From: Streptomyces liliifuscus
GTDB lineage: Bacteria; Actinomycetota; Actinomycetes; Streptomycetales; Streptomycetaceae
Length of the DNA stretch: 64,000 nt
Direction of reading: 5' to 3'
NCBI RefSeq assembly: GCF_016598615.1
Contig: NZ_CP066831.1
Coordinates: 6,448,001 to 6,512,000, forward strand
Shown here: positions 41,374-50,237 of the stretch, piece by piece
Numbering within the stretch: position 1 is the first letter of the stretch
Layout: every line of letters starts with the position of its first letter
Program-made: the position numbers and the translations under genes
Notes under the pieces: model-generated
Databases searched by the model: none
The model's input: the letters and a program-made list of their open reading frames with translations, nothing else
What the model was told of the DNA's origin: nothing

Positions 41374-42582
41374 GTGAATGAGGCCAAAGGGGGCATCTCA
41401 GGGTGGTTGGTACGAGCCGCGTCCTGGCACGCGTGGGTCGTTCTGGGGGTCGCGCTCGGAGCCGGCGCGGCCGAGACGTCCCTGCGTACACGGGACGGGG
41501 GTATGGACAACGCCATCGTCGTACGGGCCGCGAGGGCCTGGCTCGACGGTGGATCCCCGTATGACGATCCGCACTTTCTTTATTTGCCCGGAGCGGTGCT
41601 GGCCGCCGTTCCGCAGGCCCTTTTGCCCTGGGGTGTACTGCGGCTCCTCGTCCCCCTCGCCGTCACCGGCGGGCTCGTCGCCGGCTGGGCGTGCGCGCTG
41701 CGGCTGTACGGGGTCCCGTGGCGGAGCCGGTTCGCCGTGCTCGGCCTGACCGGGCTCGCCCTCGGGTTCGCGCCCTTCGGGCATCTCGTGCGGCTCGGGA
41801 ACTGGACCGTCGTCGCGGTCGTGGCGCTGCCGTTCGCCCTGCTCCTCGCGAGCCGGGGGAGGTGGGGTGCGGCGGGGGTCGTGATCGGCGCCGCGATCGC
41901 CGTGAAACCGCTGCTGGTGCCTCTGGTGCTGCTCTTCGTCTTCGCGCGGCGGTGGCGGGGGCTCGCACCGGTGGTTCTCGTGCCCGCGGTGGTGTCCGGG
42001 GGTGCGGCGCTGCTGATGCCGGATCCCGCGGGGTTCTTCACGCGGACGTTGCCGTTTCTGCTGCGGGGGGACGACGCGTTCGTACGGCTCTATGAGGCGT
42101 CGCCCGCGGCTGTGCTGCCGCGGGTGGGGGTGCCTGAGGGGGTTGCCGTGCTGGTGGCCTGCGGGGCCGCCGGGGTCGGGGTGTGGTGTGCGTATCGGTG
42201 CTGGCGGCGGGAGGGGAAGGTCGTCGACACGGGGGTGATGTTGATGCTGTCGGCGTTCCTGGTGTCCCGGCCCTCGTACGACCACTATCTGCTGGTGGTT
42301 CTTCCGGTGCTGCTCGCGGGGGTGATGGAGGCGGGGAGCGTGGCCCGGGGGGCGTGGTTCTGGGTGGCGCTCGTGCCGCAGGTTCCAGGGCTTGCCCTGC
42401 CCTACCTGGAGCCCGTGACCCGGCGGGCTTTTCGGGACTCGCTTACGCTGTGTCTGCTCGCGGGTGCGGTTGCCGTTCGGTTGCTTTCACGGGCACCCGG
42501 AGCCTGGGGCTGTGCCCACCAGTCCCGCCCTGCGGGACGCCTGCCCACAGCCGCGGGGGCTGGGCGGCGTCACTCGTTTTGA
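41374..42582 (+). CDS. Integral membrane glycosyltransferase, GT87 (DUF2029)-like
   Basis: A polytopic protein of 402 aa from GTG 41374, with about ten helices. Family-like features are DGGSPYDDPHFLYLP in the first outer loop, with an acidic pair, and GLALGFAPFGHLVRLGNWTV plus AIAVKPLLVPLVLL later. GT87 members are polyprenol-phosphate-mannose-dependent alpha-mannosyltransferases in actinobacteria, so it could use the product of the Dpm1-like enzyme encoded 1 kb upstream. The GTG lies 7 bases after TAGCGT (41361-41366), fitting a leaderless start. The tail after the last helix (about 30 residues) is unconserved, and its stop codon lies within the rplM promoter. Confidence 0.75.
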   Translation: MNEAKGGISGWLVRAASWHAWVVLGVALGAGAAETSLRTRDGGMDNAIVVRAARAWLDGGSPYDDPHFLYLPGAVLAAVPQALLPWGVLRLLVPLAVTGGLVAGWACALRLYGVPWRSRFAVLGLTGLALGFAPFGHLVRLGNWTVVAVVALPFALLLASRGRWGAAGVVIGAAIAVKPLLVPLVLLFVFARRWRGLAPVVLVPAVVSGGAALLMPDPAGFFTRTLPFLLRGDDAFVRLYEASPAAVLPRVGVPEGVAVLVACGAAGVGVWCAYRCWRREGKVVDTGVMLMLSAFLVSRPSYDHYLLVVLPVLLAGVMEAGSVARGAWFWVALVPQVPGLALPYLEPVTRRAFRDSLTLCLLAGAVAVRLLSRAPGAWGCAHQSRPAGRLPTAAGAGRRHSF

Positions 42583-42608
42583 CCCTTCTGGGGCGGCGCG
42601 AGTACTCT
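42579..42608 (+). promoter_or_regulatory. Promoter of rplM-rpsI
   Basis: TTGACC (42579-42584) and TACTCT (42603-42608), 18 bases apart, resemble the S10 promoter (TTGACC and TATTCT). The -35 includes the TGA stop of the upstream GT87-like gene (42580-42582). The leader of about 180 bases before rplM holds no gene. Confidence 0.65.
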
Positions 42609-42792
42609 TGCACTTCGTTATGCGTATCGGCTTGGTCGTTCTCACGCGAGAGGCCCTTACGTAGGTTCCCTGGAGCAGTTACCAGTGGGCGGCATACGGG
42701 CAGCGTTCCCGGCATTGTCGTCCCCAGCTGCACGATCGCTTCAGTGATGCCATGTGTCAGGACCCATCCACTGAAGAAGCGAAGGCTACGAA

Positions 42793-43236
42793 GTGCGTAC
42801 GTTTAGCCCCAAGCCCGGCGACATCACTCGCCAGTGGTATGTCATTGACGCTCAGGATGTCGTCCTGGGCCGTCTGGCGACCACCGCCGCGAACATCCTC
42901 CGGGGCAAGCACAAGCCGATCTACGCCCCCCACGTCGACGCTGGTGACTTCGTCATCATCATCAACGCCGACAAGGTGCACCTCTCCGGCAACAAGAAGA
43001 CCCAGAAGCTGGCGTACCGCCACTCCGGTTACCCGGGTGGTCTGCGCTCCGTCCGTTACGACGAGCTGCTGGCGAAGAACCCCGAGAAGGCCGTCGAGAA
43101 GGCCATCAAGGGCATGATCCCCAAGAACACCCTGGGCCGTCAGGTGCTCTCGAAGCTGAAGGTCTACTCGGGCGACCAGCACCCGCACGCTGCTCAGCAG
43201 CCGGTGCCGTTCGAGATCACCCAGGTCGCGCAGTAG
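42793..43236 (+). CDS. rplM: 50S ribosomal protein L13
   Basis: L13 is an early-assembly protein of the 50S subunit. The 147-aa protein (MRTFSPKPGDITRQWYVIDA) has the conserved VLGRLATTAANILRGKHKPI and KGMIPKNTLGRQVLSKLKVY stretches. GTG start with a GAAGG-type site upstream. Always paired with rpsI. Confidence 0.99.
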   Translation: MRTFSPKPGDITRQWYVIDAQDVVLGRLATTAANILRGKHKPIYAPHVDAGDFVIIINADKVHLSGNKKTQKLAYRHSGYPGGLRSVRYDELLAKNPEKAVEKAIKGMIPKNTLGRQVLSKLKVYSGDQHPHAAQQPVPFEITQVAQ

Positions 43237-43278
43237 TTCCGGCCACCCCCTAAGACGAAAAAGAATCTGAGGAGAATC

Positions 43279-43806
43279 GTGGCCGAGACCACCGTTGAGC
43301 AGCCGGTCGAAGAGACTGAGACCGAGCTCGTCGACGTCGAGCAGTACACCACCGAGTCCGAGGTGCCCGTCGAGGGCGAGTACACCTCGGAGTCCCTCGC
43401 CGGCCGCTTCGGCGACCCGCAGCCGGCCGCCGGCCTGGGCCGTCGCAAGAACGCCATCGCCCGCGTCCGGATCGTCCCGGGCTCCGGCAAGTGGAAGATC
43501 AACGGTCGCACCCTTGAGGACTACTTCCCCAACAAGGTGCACCAGCAGGAAGTCAACGAGCCCTTCAAGGTGCTCGAGCTCGACGACCGCTACGACGTTG
43601 TCGCCCGCATCTCGGGTGGCGGCGTCTCCGGTCAGGCCGGTGCCCTGCGCCTCGGCGTGGCCCGCGCGCTGAACGAGGCGGACGTGGACAACAACCGCGG
43701 CGCCCTCAAGAAGGCCGGATTCCTCAAGCGTGACGACCGTGCGGTCGAGCGCAAGAAGGCCGGTCTCAAGAAGGCCCGTAAGGCCCCGCAGTACAGCAAG
43801 CGCTAA
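43279..43806 (+). CDS. rpsI: 30S ribosomal protein S9
   Basis: S9 reaches the P-site tRNA with its C-terminal basic tail (KARKAPQYSKR). The core begins GRRKNAIARVRIVPGSGKWK. An acidic N-terminal extension of about 45 residues (ETTVEQPVEETETELVDVEQ) makes it 175 aa, as in other actinomycetes. GTG start with TGAGGAGAATC upstream. A strong terminator follows. Confidence 0.99.
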   Translation: MAETTVEQPVEETETELVDVEQYTTESEVPVEGEYTSESLAGRFGDPQPAAGLGRRKNAIARVRIVPGSGKWKINGRTLEDYFPNKVHQQEVNEPFKVLELDDRYDVVARISGGGVSGQAGALRLGVARALNEADVDNNRGALKKAGFLKRDDRAVERKKAGLKKARKAPQYSKR

Positions 43807-43830
43807 ATATCGCTCAGCTGTTTTGCACGA

Positions 43831-43867
43831 AACGCCCCGGCGGCACGTTCTGTGCCGCCGGGGCGTT
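43831..43867 (+). terminator. Intrinsic terminator after rpsI
   Basis: A perfect 16-bp stem (43831-43846 with 43852-43867) with loop GTTCT, followed by CGTTTA. It ends the rplM-rpsI transcript 25 bases after the rpsI stop. Confidence 0.92.
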
Positions 43868-43975
43868 CGTTTACCACAACCTTGGAACAGGTCCGGAAGT
43901 CTGCCTCGAGACAGGCCTGCAAGGCGGCAGCCTTGCGACGCACCTGGGAGATATACAGGTCCGGGGGATATACCT

Positions 43976-44021
43976 GACAGGGGTCGTAGCCGGACCCTGA
44001 CAAGGGCCGCAGCCGGACCCC
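43976..44021 (+). repeat. Two-unit 23-bp direct repeat before glmM
   Basis: Two adjoining 23-base units (43976-43998 and 43999-44021) share GACA-GGG-CG-AGCCGGACCC and differ at about four positions. Upstream are a CAAGGC-GGCA-GCCTTG hairpin (43920-43935) and two GATATAC boxes (43950-43972). The whole 43868-44073 stretch is the glmM leader; no promoter is clear. Confidence 0.5.
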
Positions 44022-44073
44022 TGGCCTGAGCCGCACGTTTCTGAGTAAGCCTGAGCAAGTTCGGAGGACACCA

Positions 44074-45432
44074 GTGGGACGACTCTTCGGGACGGACGGC
44101 GTACGCGGTGTCGCCAACGCGGATCTGACGGCCGAGCTCACGCTCGGCCTCTCCGTGGCGGCGGCGCACGTACTGGCCGAAGCGGGAACCTTCGAAGGCC
44201 ACCGGCCGACGGCGGTGGTCGGACGGGACCCGCGCGCGTCCGGGGAGTTCCTGGAGGCCGCCGTGGTCGCGGGCCTCGCCAGCGCGGGCGTGGACGTCCT
44301 GCGCGTCGGCGTCCTGCCGACCCCCGCGGTGGCGTATCTCACCGGTGCGCTCGGCGCCGACCTCGGTGTGATGCTCTCCGCCAGCCACAACGCCATGCCG
44401 GACAACGGCATCAAGTTCTTCGCCCGCGGCGGACACAAGCTCGCCGACGAGCTGGAGGACCGGATCGAGGCCGTCTACGAGGAGCACCGCACCGGCGCTC
44501 CCTGGGACCGGCCCACCGGCTCGGGCGTCGGCCGCGTCCGTTCGTACGAGGAGGGCTTCGACCAGTACGTCGCCCATCTCCTCACGGCCGTTCCGAACCG
44601 TCTGGACGGTCTGAAGGTCGTCCTCGACGAGGCGCACGGCGCGGCCGCCCGCGTCTCGCCCGAGGCCTTCACCCGCGCGGGCGCCGAGATCGTCACGATC
44701 GGTGCCGAGCCGGACGGGCTCAACATCAACGACGGGTGCGGCTCGACCCACCTCGGTCTGCTGAAGGCCGCCGTCATCGAGCACGGGGCCGCTCTCGGCA
44801 TCGCGCACGACGGTGACGCCGACCGGTGCCTCGCCGTGGACCACACGGGGGCCGAGGTCGACGGCGACCAGATCCTCGCCGTGCTCGCGCTCGCGATGCG
44901 GGAGCGTTCCGAGCTGCGGTCCGACACCGTGGTCGCGACGGTCATGTCGAACCTCGGGTTCAAGCTGGCCATGGAGCGGGAGGGGCTGTCCCTCGTGCAG
45001 ACCGCGGTCGGGGACCGGTATGTGCTTGAGGAGATGAAGGAGCACGGGTTCGCGCTCGGCGGCGAGCAGTCCGGACACGTGATCATTCTTGACCACGCGA
45101 CCACGGGTGACGGGACGTTGACCGGGCTGCTGCTCGCGGCGCGGGTCGCTCAGACCGGTCGTACGCTTCGGGAACTCGCGTCCGTGATGGAGCGGTTGCC
45201 GCAGGTTCTCATCAACGTGCCGGATGTCGACCGGTCGCGGGTGGGGACGTCCGCGGAGTTGGCCGCGGCGGTGGGTGAGGCCGAGCGGGAACTCGGGGCC
45301 ACCGGGCGGGTGTTGTTGCGGCCTTCCGGGACCGAGCCGTTGGTTCGGGTGATGGTCGAGGCGGCGGATATTGATCAGGCTCGGTCTGTGGCTGGGCGGC
45401 TCGCTGATGCGGTGAAGTCCGCGCTCGGTTGA
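44074..45432 (+). CDS. glmM: Phosphoglucosamine mutase
   Basis: GlmM interconverts glucosamine-6-phosphate and glucosamine-1-phosphate on the way to UDP-GlcNAc. The 452-aa protein has the active Ser104 in MLSASHNAMPDNG, the metal-binding loop DGDADRC, and the sugar-binding GGEQSGH and RPSGTEPLVRVM. GTG start with GTTCGGAGGACACCA upstream. glmS lies 2.7 kb downstream. Confidence 0.98.
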   Translation: MGRLFGTDGVRGVANADLTAELTLGLSVAAAHVLAEAGTFEGHRPTAVVGRDPRASGEFLEAAVVAGLASAGVDVLRVGVLPTPAVAYLTGALGADLGVMLSASHNAMPDNGIKFFARGGHKLADELEDRIEAVYEEHRTGAPWDRPTGSGVGRVRSYEEGFDQYVAHLLTAVPNRLDGLKVVLDEAHGAAARVSPEAFTRAGAEIVTIGAEPDGLNINDGCGSTHLGLLKAAVIEHGAALGIAHDGDADRCLAVDHTGAEVDGDQILAVLALAMRERSELRSDTVVATVMSNLGFKLAMEREGLSLVQTAVGDRYVLEEMKEHGFALGGEQSGHVIILDHATTGDGTLTGLLLAARVAQTGRTLRELASVMERLPQVLINVPDVDRSRVGTSAELAAAVGEAERELGATGRVLLRPSGTEPLVRVMVEAADIDQARSVAGRLADAVKSALG

Positions 45433-45487
45433 TCCTTGGGCCGGGTTGGGGGCGGGGGCTGCTGTTCTTTGCGGGGTGCGGGTTCGT

Positions 45488-45611
45488 TGTGGCTTGTCGC
45501 GCAGTTCCCCGCGTCCCTGAAAGCCAAAGGATTGCGCAGTTCCCCGCGCCCCCAACCCCAGCCTCAGCCCCAGCCCCAGCCCCAAAAGGCTGCGCAGTTC
45601 CCCGCGCCCCT
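45488..45611 (+). repeat. Cluster of three dispersed repeat units after glmM
   Basis: Units at 45488-45518, 45533-45552 and 45590-45611 share the core GCGCAGTTCCCCGCG(C/T)CCCT. Between the second and third is a short tract of repeated CCCCAG triplets (CAGCCCCAGCCCCAGCCCC, about 45560-45583). The last unit supplies the complement of the TAG stop of the convergent DUF389 gene (45610-45612). The stretch 45433-45609 contains nothing else that I can support. Confidence 0.75.
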
Positions 45612-46539
45612 AAGGGCGGGCTCTCTGCTTTGACCAGAACCACTTCTGGGCCAGGAGGGTCAGCGTTCCTGCGAGGACGATGCCCAGGAGGTTCAGGAGG
45701 AGTTGGTTGGTGGAGCCGAGGGTTTGGGTGGTGTCTCCGTAGCTGAGGGCCACGGCGGCGTTGGCGGCGGCCGGGACCGTGGTGACGGAGATGGCGACGC
45801 CGACCAGGAGGCCCGACTTGGCGGAGGTCAGGGAGAGGGTGCCGGCGATGCCCGCGAGGACCGCCACGACGAACGAGAACGCGTCCGGGGCGTAGACGAA
45901 GGCCGTGTTCGGGCGGTCGCCCTCCAACTGGGCCTCGCTGAACAGGCCGAGGGCGTCCATGAAGAGGCTGAAGGCGACCGTCACCGCCATCGCCACCGCG
46001 AAGCCCACCAGCAGCGCGATCAGGGAGCGCAGGGCCAGGCGCGGGTGCCGCTGGACCAGGGCAGTGCTGAAGCCCGCCAGCGGGCCGAACTCCGGGCCCA
46101 CCGCCATCGCGCCCACGATCAGGATCGCGTTGTCGAGCACCACACCGCACGCCGCGATCATCGTGGCGAGCGTGATGAAGGCGATGTACGTGACCGAGAG
46201 CGTCGACTCCTCGTGCGTCGCGTCCGCCAGGTGCTCCCACAGGACCGCGTCCGCGCCCTCGCCGGGGGCGTCGTCCGCCGCCTTGTCGGCACGATCCGAC
46301 AGCGACAGGTCGATGTTCTCGACGGCGATCGAGCCGTGCGTGTCGATCTCCAACTCGCGCAGGCCGCCGATCAGTTCGTCGCCGGCCTCGCGCGCCACGT
46401 CGACCATCACGATGTCGCCCGCGGGGTTGCGGGCGGCACCCGGTACGACCGCCAGGTGAGTGGTGCCGACCGTGTTCTCGATCAGGCGGACCACGGCGTC
46501 GGTTCTGTCGGCCGGGGTGATCAGGCGGAGATGCAGCAT
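45610..46539 (-). CDS. DUF389 family membrane protein
   Basis: A 309-aa protein with a soluble N-terminal domain (about 1-110; MLHLRLITPADRTDAVVRLI) and six to seven helices carrying the DUF389 signature (TMIAACGVVLDNAILIVGAM followed by AVGPEFGPLAGFSTALV). The function of this family is not established. Its TAG stop lies in the last dispersed repeat. It follows coaA on the same strand with a 67-base spacer. Confidence 0.9.
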   Translation of the reverse strand: MLHLRLITPADRTDAVVRLIENTVGTTHLAVVPGAARNPAGDIVMVDVAREAGDELIGGLRELEIDTHGSIAVENIDLSLSDRADKAADDAPGEGADAVLWEHLADATHEESTLSVTYIAFITLATMIAACGVVLDNAILIVGAMAVGPEFGPLAGFSTALVQRHPRLALRSLIALLVGFAVAMAVTVAFSLFMDALGLFSEAQLEGDRPNTAFVYAPDAFSFVVAVLAGIAGTLSLTSAKSGLLVGVAISVTTVPAAANAAVALSYGDTTQTLGSTNQLLLNLLGIVLAGTLTLLAQKWFWSKQRARP

Positions 46540-46606
46540 GCCCCGCAGAGTAGCCGCGGAGGATGACGGACCGGGGCATCGCCCTCGCAGCTGCCCTTCA
46601 GCTCCT

Positions 46607-47596
46607 CTACAGCTTGCGCAGGCTCAGTTTCTGCACCTTGTGGTCCGGGCCCTTGCGGATGATCAGGGTGGCGCGGCCGCGGGTGGGTGCCACGTTCTCC
46701 AGGAGGTTCACCTTGTTGATCGTGCGCCAGGTCGTCCGGGCGTAGTCGAGGGCCTCGTCCTCCGACACCTGCGTGTACTTGCGGAAGTACGAGGACGGGT
46801 TCTGGAAGGCGGTGGCGCGCAGCTTGCGGAAGCGGTTGAGGTACCAGGCCTCGATGTCCTCGGCCCGGGCGTCCACGTACACGCTGAAGTCGAAGTAGTC
46901 GGCGAGGCCGACGCGGGTGCGGCCGTCCTTGCCGGGGAGGGCGGGCTGCAGGACGTTCAGGCCCTCGACGATCAGGATGTCCGGGCGGCGGACGGTGAGC
47001 CGCCTGCCGGGGACGATGTCGTAGATGAGGTGCGAGTAGACGGGGGCCGTCACCTCGTCCTTGCCCGCCTTGATGTCCGCGACGAAACGGGTCAGCGCCC
47101 GGCGGTCGTACGACTCGGGGAAGCCCTTCCTCGACATCAGGCCGCGGGCCTGGAGCTCCTTGGTCGGCAGCAGGAAGCCGTCCGTGGTGACCAGCTCCAC
47201 GCGCGGGTGCTCCGGCCAGCGGGACAGCAGGGCCTGCAGCAGGCGCGCGACGGTGGACTTGCCGACGGCGACCGAGCCCGCGACGCCTATCACGAACGGC
47301 GTACCGGACTGGGAGCCCTTCTCGCCGAGGAACGTGTTCAGGGCGCCGCGCAGGCCGTCGGTCGCGCCGACGTAGAGGTTGAGGAGCCGGGAGAGCGGGA
47401 GGTAGATGTCCCGCACCTCGTCGAGGTCGATGACATCGCCCAGGCCGCGCAGCTTCTCCACCTCCTCGGCGGTCAGCGGCAGCGGCGTCTTCTCACGCAG
47501 CGCGCTCCACTCGGAGCGGGTGAGGTCGAGGTAGGGAGTCGCCTCCGGCCTGGGCCGGTGGGCGCTCCGCGGCAACGAGGAGACCGGTGAGATCAC
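46607..47596 (-). CDS. coaA: Type I pantothenate kinase
   Basis: The first enzyme of coenzyme A synthesis, phosphorylating pantothenate with ATP. The 329-aa protein has the P-loop GVAGSVAVGKST (residues 104-115) and the family stretches TTDGFLLPTKELQARGLMSR and KGFPESYDRRALTRF. GTG start at 47596 on the minus strand; an out-of-frame ATG seven bases earlier is ignored. The pair coaA and glmS on opposite strands is the usual streptomycete order. Confidence 0.97.
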   Translation of the reverse strand: MISPVSSLPRSAHRPRPEATPYLDLTRSEWSALREKTPLPLTAEEVEKLRGLGDVIDLDEVRDIYLPLSRLLNLYVGATDGLRGALNTFLGEKGSQSGTPFVIGVAGSVAVGKSTVARLLQALLSRWPEHPRVELVTTDGFLLPTKELQARGLMSRKGFPESYDRRALTRFVADIKAGKDEVTAPVYSHLIYDIVPGRRLTVRRPDILIVEGLNVLQPALPGKDGRTRVGLADYFDFSVYVDARAEDIEAWYLNRFRKLRATAFQNPSSYFRKYTQVSEDEALDYARTTWRTINKVNLLENVAPTRGRATLIIRKGPDHKVQKLSLRKL

Positions 47597-47771
47597 AGTT
47601 CATTGTTACGGGAGTTTGAACAGGGTGGCGGGTGGAGTCCGTCACGTCGGTGCGTTCTACACGCGTCCGGAGGCGTCCGCGGGTATGGACCGCCGGGTCG
47701 TACGGGGATAGCGTCCCGCCATCCGGGAGCGAGCCGCCTTCCGGTGTTCTGGGGGGTTTGGGGTGGTCGTC

Positions 47772-48020
47772 ATGGCCGTGCGTTTCCGCGTGCGTGGATT
47801 CGGCAGACGCAGACCGGGTCCGGCGGCCGGGGTCCCGTCGCTGGAGCACGAGGGCCGGGTGTGCAGCGAACTGGCCGTCGACCTGCCGGACGAGGACCTG
47901 GGGGAGTACCTCTACGACTGCATCGACCTGTACGAGATGGGCAGCAAGCCGCGCTGCGAGGAGGTCGAGTACCTGGGGATGGTGCAGGAGGCCATCGACC
48001 GGATCGAGCGGGGCGAGTAG
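47772..48020 (+). CDS. Small conserved protein upstream of glmS
   Basis: An 82-aa protein (MAVRFRVRGFGRRRPGPAAG) with a basic head of about 20 residues and an acidic helical body (DLPDEDLGEYLYDCIDLYEM, then EEVEYLGMVQEAIDRIERGE). No membrane segment. ATG 47772 is preferred over the GTG three codons earlier because GGGGTGG lies before it. Small proteins of this type occur at this position in streptomycetes; function unknown. Confidence 0.65.
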   Translation: MAVRFRVRGFGRRRPGPAAGVPSLEHEGRVCSELAVDLPDEDLGEYLYDCIDLYEMGSKPRCEEVEYLGMVQEAIDRIERGE

Positions 48021-48139
48021 GGGAGCGGGGAGCAGGGCGCTCGGGCTGCTCCGGGCGTTCCGGGCTCTCCGGGCGCCAATTTCCGATATCGGGCACGCGG
48101 TGCCGGGGCGGGGCGGGCGTCGGCATCTAGGCTGCCGCC

Positions 48140-49987
48140 ATGTGCGGAATCGTGGGATACGTGGGGTCGCAGTCGGCGCTCGATGTGGTGGTGGCCGGAC
48201 TGAAGCGGCTGGAGTACCGGGGTTACGACTCGGCGGGCGTCGCGGTGCTCGCGGACGGCGGGATGGCCGCCGCGAAGAAGGCCGGGAAGCTCGCCAACCT
48301 GGAGAAGGAGCTGGTCGAGCGGCCGTTGCCGACCGGGTCCACGGGCATCGGGCACACGCGGTGGGCCACCCATGGAGGGCCGACCGACGCGAACGCCCAT
48401 CCTCATCTCGACAACGCGGGGCGGGTCGCCGTCGTCCACAACGGCATCATCGAGAACTTCGCCGCCCTGCGCGCCGAGTTGGCGGAGCGGGGGCACGAGC
48501 TGACCTCCGAGACCGACACCGAGGTCGTCGCGCATCTGCTCGCCGAGGAGTTCTCCGCGTGCGCCGATCTCGCCGAGGCCATGCGGCTGGTGTGCCGGCG
48601 GCTGGAGGGCGCCTTCACGCTGGTCGCCGCGCACGCCGACGAGCCGGATGTGGTGGTGGGGGCCCGGCGCAACTCGCCGCTCGTGGTCGGGGTCGGGGAG
48701 GGCGAGGCGTTTCTCGCCTCCGATGTCGCGGCGTTCATCGCGCACACCCGGTCCGCCATCGAGCTCGGACAGGACCAGGTGGTCGAGCTGCGGCGGGACG
48801 CGGTGAGTGTCACCGGATTCGACGGACGACCTGCCGAAGTGCGCCCGTACCACGTCGACTGGGACGTGTCCGCCGCAGAGAAGGGCGGCTACGACTACTT
48901 CATGCTCAAGGAGATCGCCGAGCAGCCGAAGGCCGTCGCCGACACGTTGCTCGGGCGGATCGACGCGAGCGGGGCGCTCTCGCTCGACGAGGTCCGGATC
49001 TCCCCGAGCGAGCTGCGGGAGGTCGACAAGGTCGTGGTGGTGGCGTGCGGGACCGCCTTCCACGCCGGGCTGATCGCCAAGTACGCCATCGAGCACTGGA
49101 CGCGGATCCCGTGCGAGGTGGAACTCGCGAGCGAGTTCCGGTACCGGGATCCGATCCTGGACGCGCGGACGCTGGTGATCGCCATCTCGCAGTCCGGGGA
49201 GACCATGGACACGCTGATGGCGCTGCGGCACGCGCGGGAGCAGGGGGCCAGGGTGCTGGCCGTCTGCAACACCAACGGGTCGACGATTCCGCGGGAGTCC
49301 GACGCGGTGCTCTACACGCACGCGGGTCCTGAGGTCGCGGTCGCCTCGACCAAGGCGTTCCTGACACAGCTCGTGGCCTGCTACCTGGTGGCCCTGTACC
49401 TGGGCCAGGTCCGCGGGACGAAATGGGGCGACGAGATCCAGGCCGTGGTCCGTGACCTGTCCCGGATCTCGTGCGAGGTCGAGCGGGTGCTGGAGACGAT
49501 GGAGCCGGTGCGGGAGCTTGCGCGGTCCCTCGCCGGGAAGAACACGGTGCTGTTCCTGGGGCGGCACGTGGGGTATCCGGTGGCGCTGGAGGGCGCGCTC
49601 AAGCTCAAGGAACTCGCCTACATGCATGCCGAGGGCTTCGCGGCGGGGGAGCTGAAGCACGGGCCGATCGCCCTGATCGAGGAGGATCTGCCGGTGGTTG
49701 TCGTCGTGCCGTCGCCTCGGGGGCGGTCCGTGTTGCACGACAAGATCGTGTCGAACATCCAGGAGATCCGGGCGCGGGGGGCTCGGACGATCGTGATCGC
49801 GGAGGAGGGGGACGAGGCGGTGGTTCCCTACGCGGATCACCTGATCCGCATCCCTGCGACACCGACGTTGCTTCAGCCGCTGGTGGCGACCGTTCCCTTG
49901 CAGGTGTTCGCGTGCGAGTTGGCCACCGCCCGGGGCAACGAGGTGGATCAGCCGCGGAACCTGGCGAAGTCGGTGACGGTGGAGTAG
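48140..49987 (+). CDS. glmS: Glutamine-fructose-6-phosphate aminotransferase
   Basis: GlmS makes glucosamine-6-phosphate from fructose-6-phosphate and glutamine, the entry to UDP-GlcNAc. The 615-aa protein begins MCGIVGYVGS with the nucleophile Cys2, has the glutaminase domain to about residue 230 (GHTRWATHGGP), then two SIS domains (VVVACGTAFHAGLIAKYAIE and VLFLGRHVGYPVALEGALKL) and ends QPRNLAKSVTVE. The leader shows no glmS ribozyme. Some streptomycetes have a second glmS copy; this one is at the canonical locus with glmM nearby. Confidence 0.98.
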   Translation: MCGIVGYVGSQSALDVVVAGLKRLEYRGYDSAGVAVLADGGMAAAKKAGKLANLEKELVERPLPTGSTGIGHTRWATHGGPTDANAHPHLDNAGRVAVVHNGIIENFAALRAELAERGHELTSETDTEVVAHLLAEEFSACADLAEAMRLVCRRLEGAFTLVAAHADEPDVVVGARRNSPLVVGVGEGEAFLASDVAAFIAHTRSAIELGQDQVVELRRDAVSVTGFDGRPAEVRPYHVDWDVSAAEKGGYDYFMLKEIAEQPKAVADTLLGRIDASGALSLDEVRISPSELREVDKVVVVACGTAFHAGLIAKYAIEHWTRIPCEVELASEFRYRDPILDARTLVIAISQSGETMDTLMALRHAREQGARVLAVCNTNGSTIPRESDAVLYTHAGPEVAVASTKAFLTQLVACYLVALYLGQVRGTKWGDEIQAVVRDLSRISCEVERVLETMEPVRELARSLAGKNTVLFLGRHVGYPVALEGALKLKELAYMHAEGFAAGELKHGPIALIEEDLPVVVVVPSPRGRSVLHDKIVSNIQEIRARGARTIVIAEEGDEAVVPYADHLIRIPATPTLLQPLVATVPLQVFACELATARGNEVDQPRNLAKSVTVE

Positions 49988-50008
49988 GGCGACTTCAGCG
50001 CTTCTTTG

Positions 50009-50233
50009 ATGGGTAAGGCCAAGGGCAGGGCTGAAGGGGAGGCGAAGGGGATCCTGCTTGTACTGGACGTGCGCGGCATCCCCGTGCCGACCGACGTGCG
50101 CGAGCGCATCACCACCTGCACCGATCTCGACCGCATGGACGCCTGGCTGGAGCGTTCCCGTACGGTCGAGCGGGCCGAGGATCTGTTTGCCGAGGACCCG
50201 GAGGTCCCGTCGAGCCCCTCCGAAGGGGCCTGA
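50009..50233 (+). pseudogene. C-terminal fragment of an Rpn/DUF4351-like protein
   Basis: A 74-aa reading (MGKAKGRAEGEAKGILLVLD then VRGIPVPTDVRERITTCTDL) that matches the tail of the Rpn-type (YhgA-like) recombination-promoting nuclease family: an EGRAEGEAKG helix followed by LVLDVRGIPVP and CTDLDRMDAWLERSRTVERA. The nuclease domain that should precede it is absent; glmS ends 22 bases before. It is probably a deletion remnant, though a small expressed protein cannot be ruled out. Confidence 0.55.
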
Positions 50234-50237
50234 CCGG

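Noticed and set aside
48021..48139. glmS ribozyme upstream of glmS
   Set aside because: The 119-base spacer is too short and shows none of the expected core; the ribozyme is known mainly from Firmicutes.
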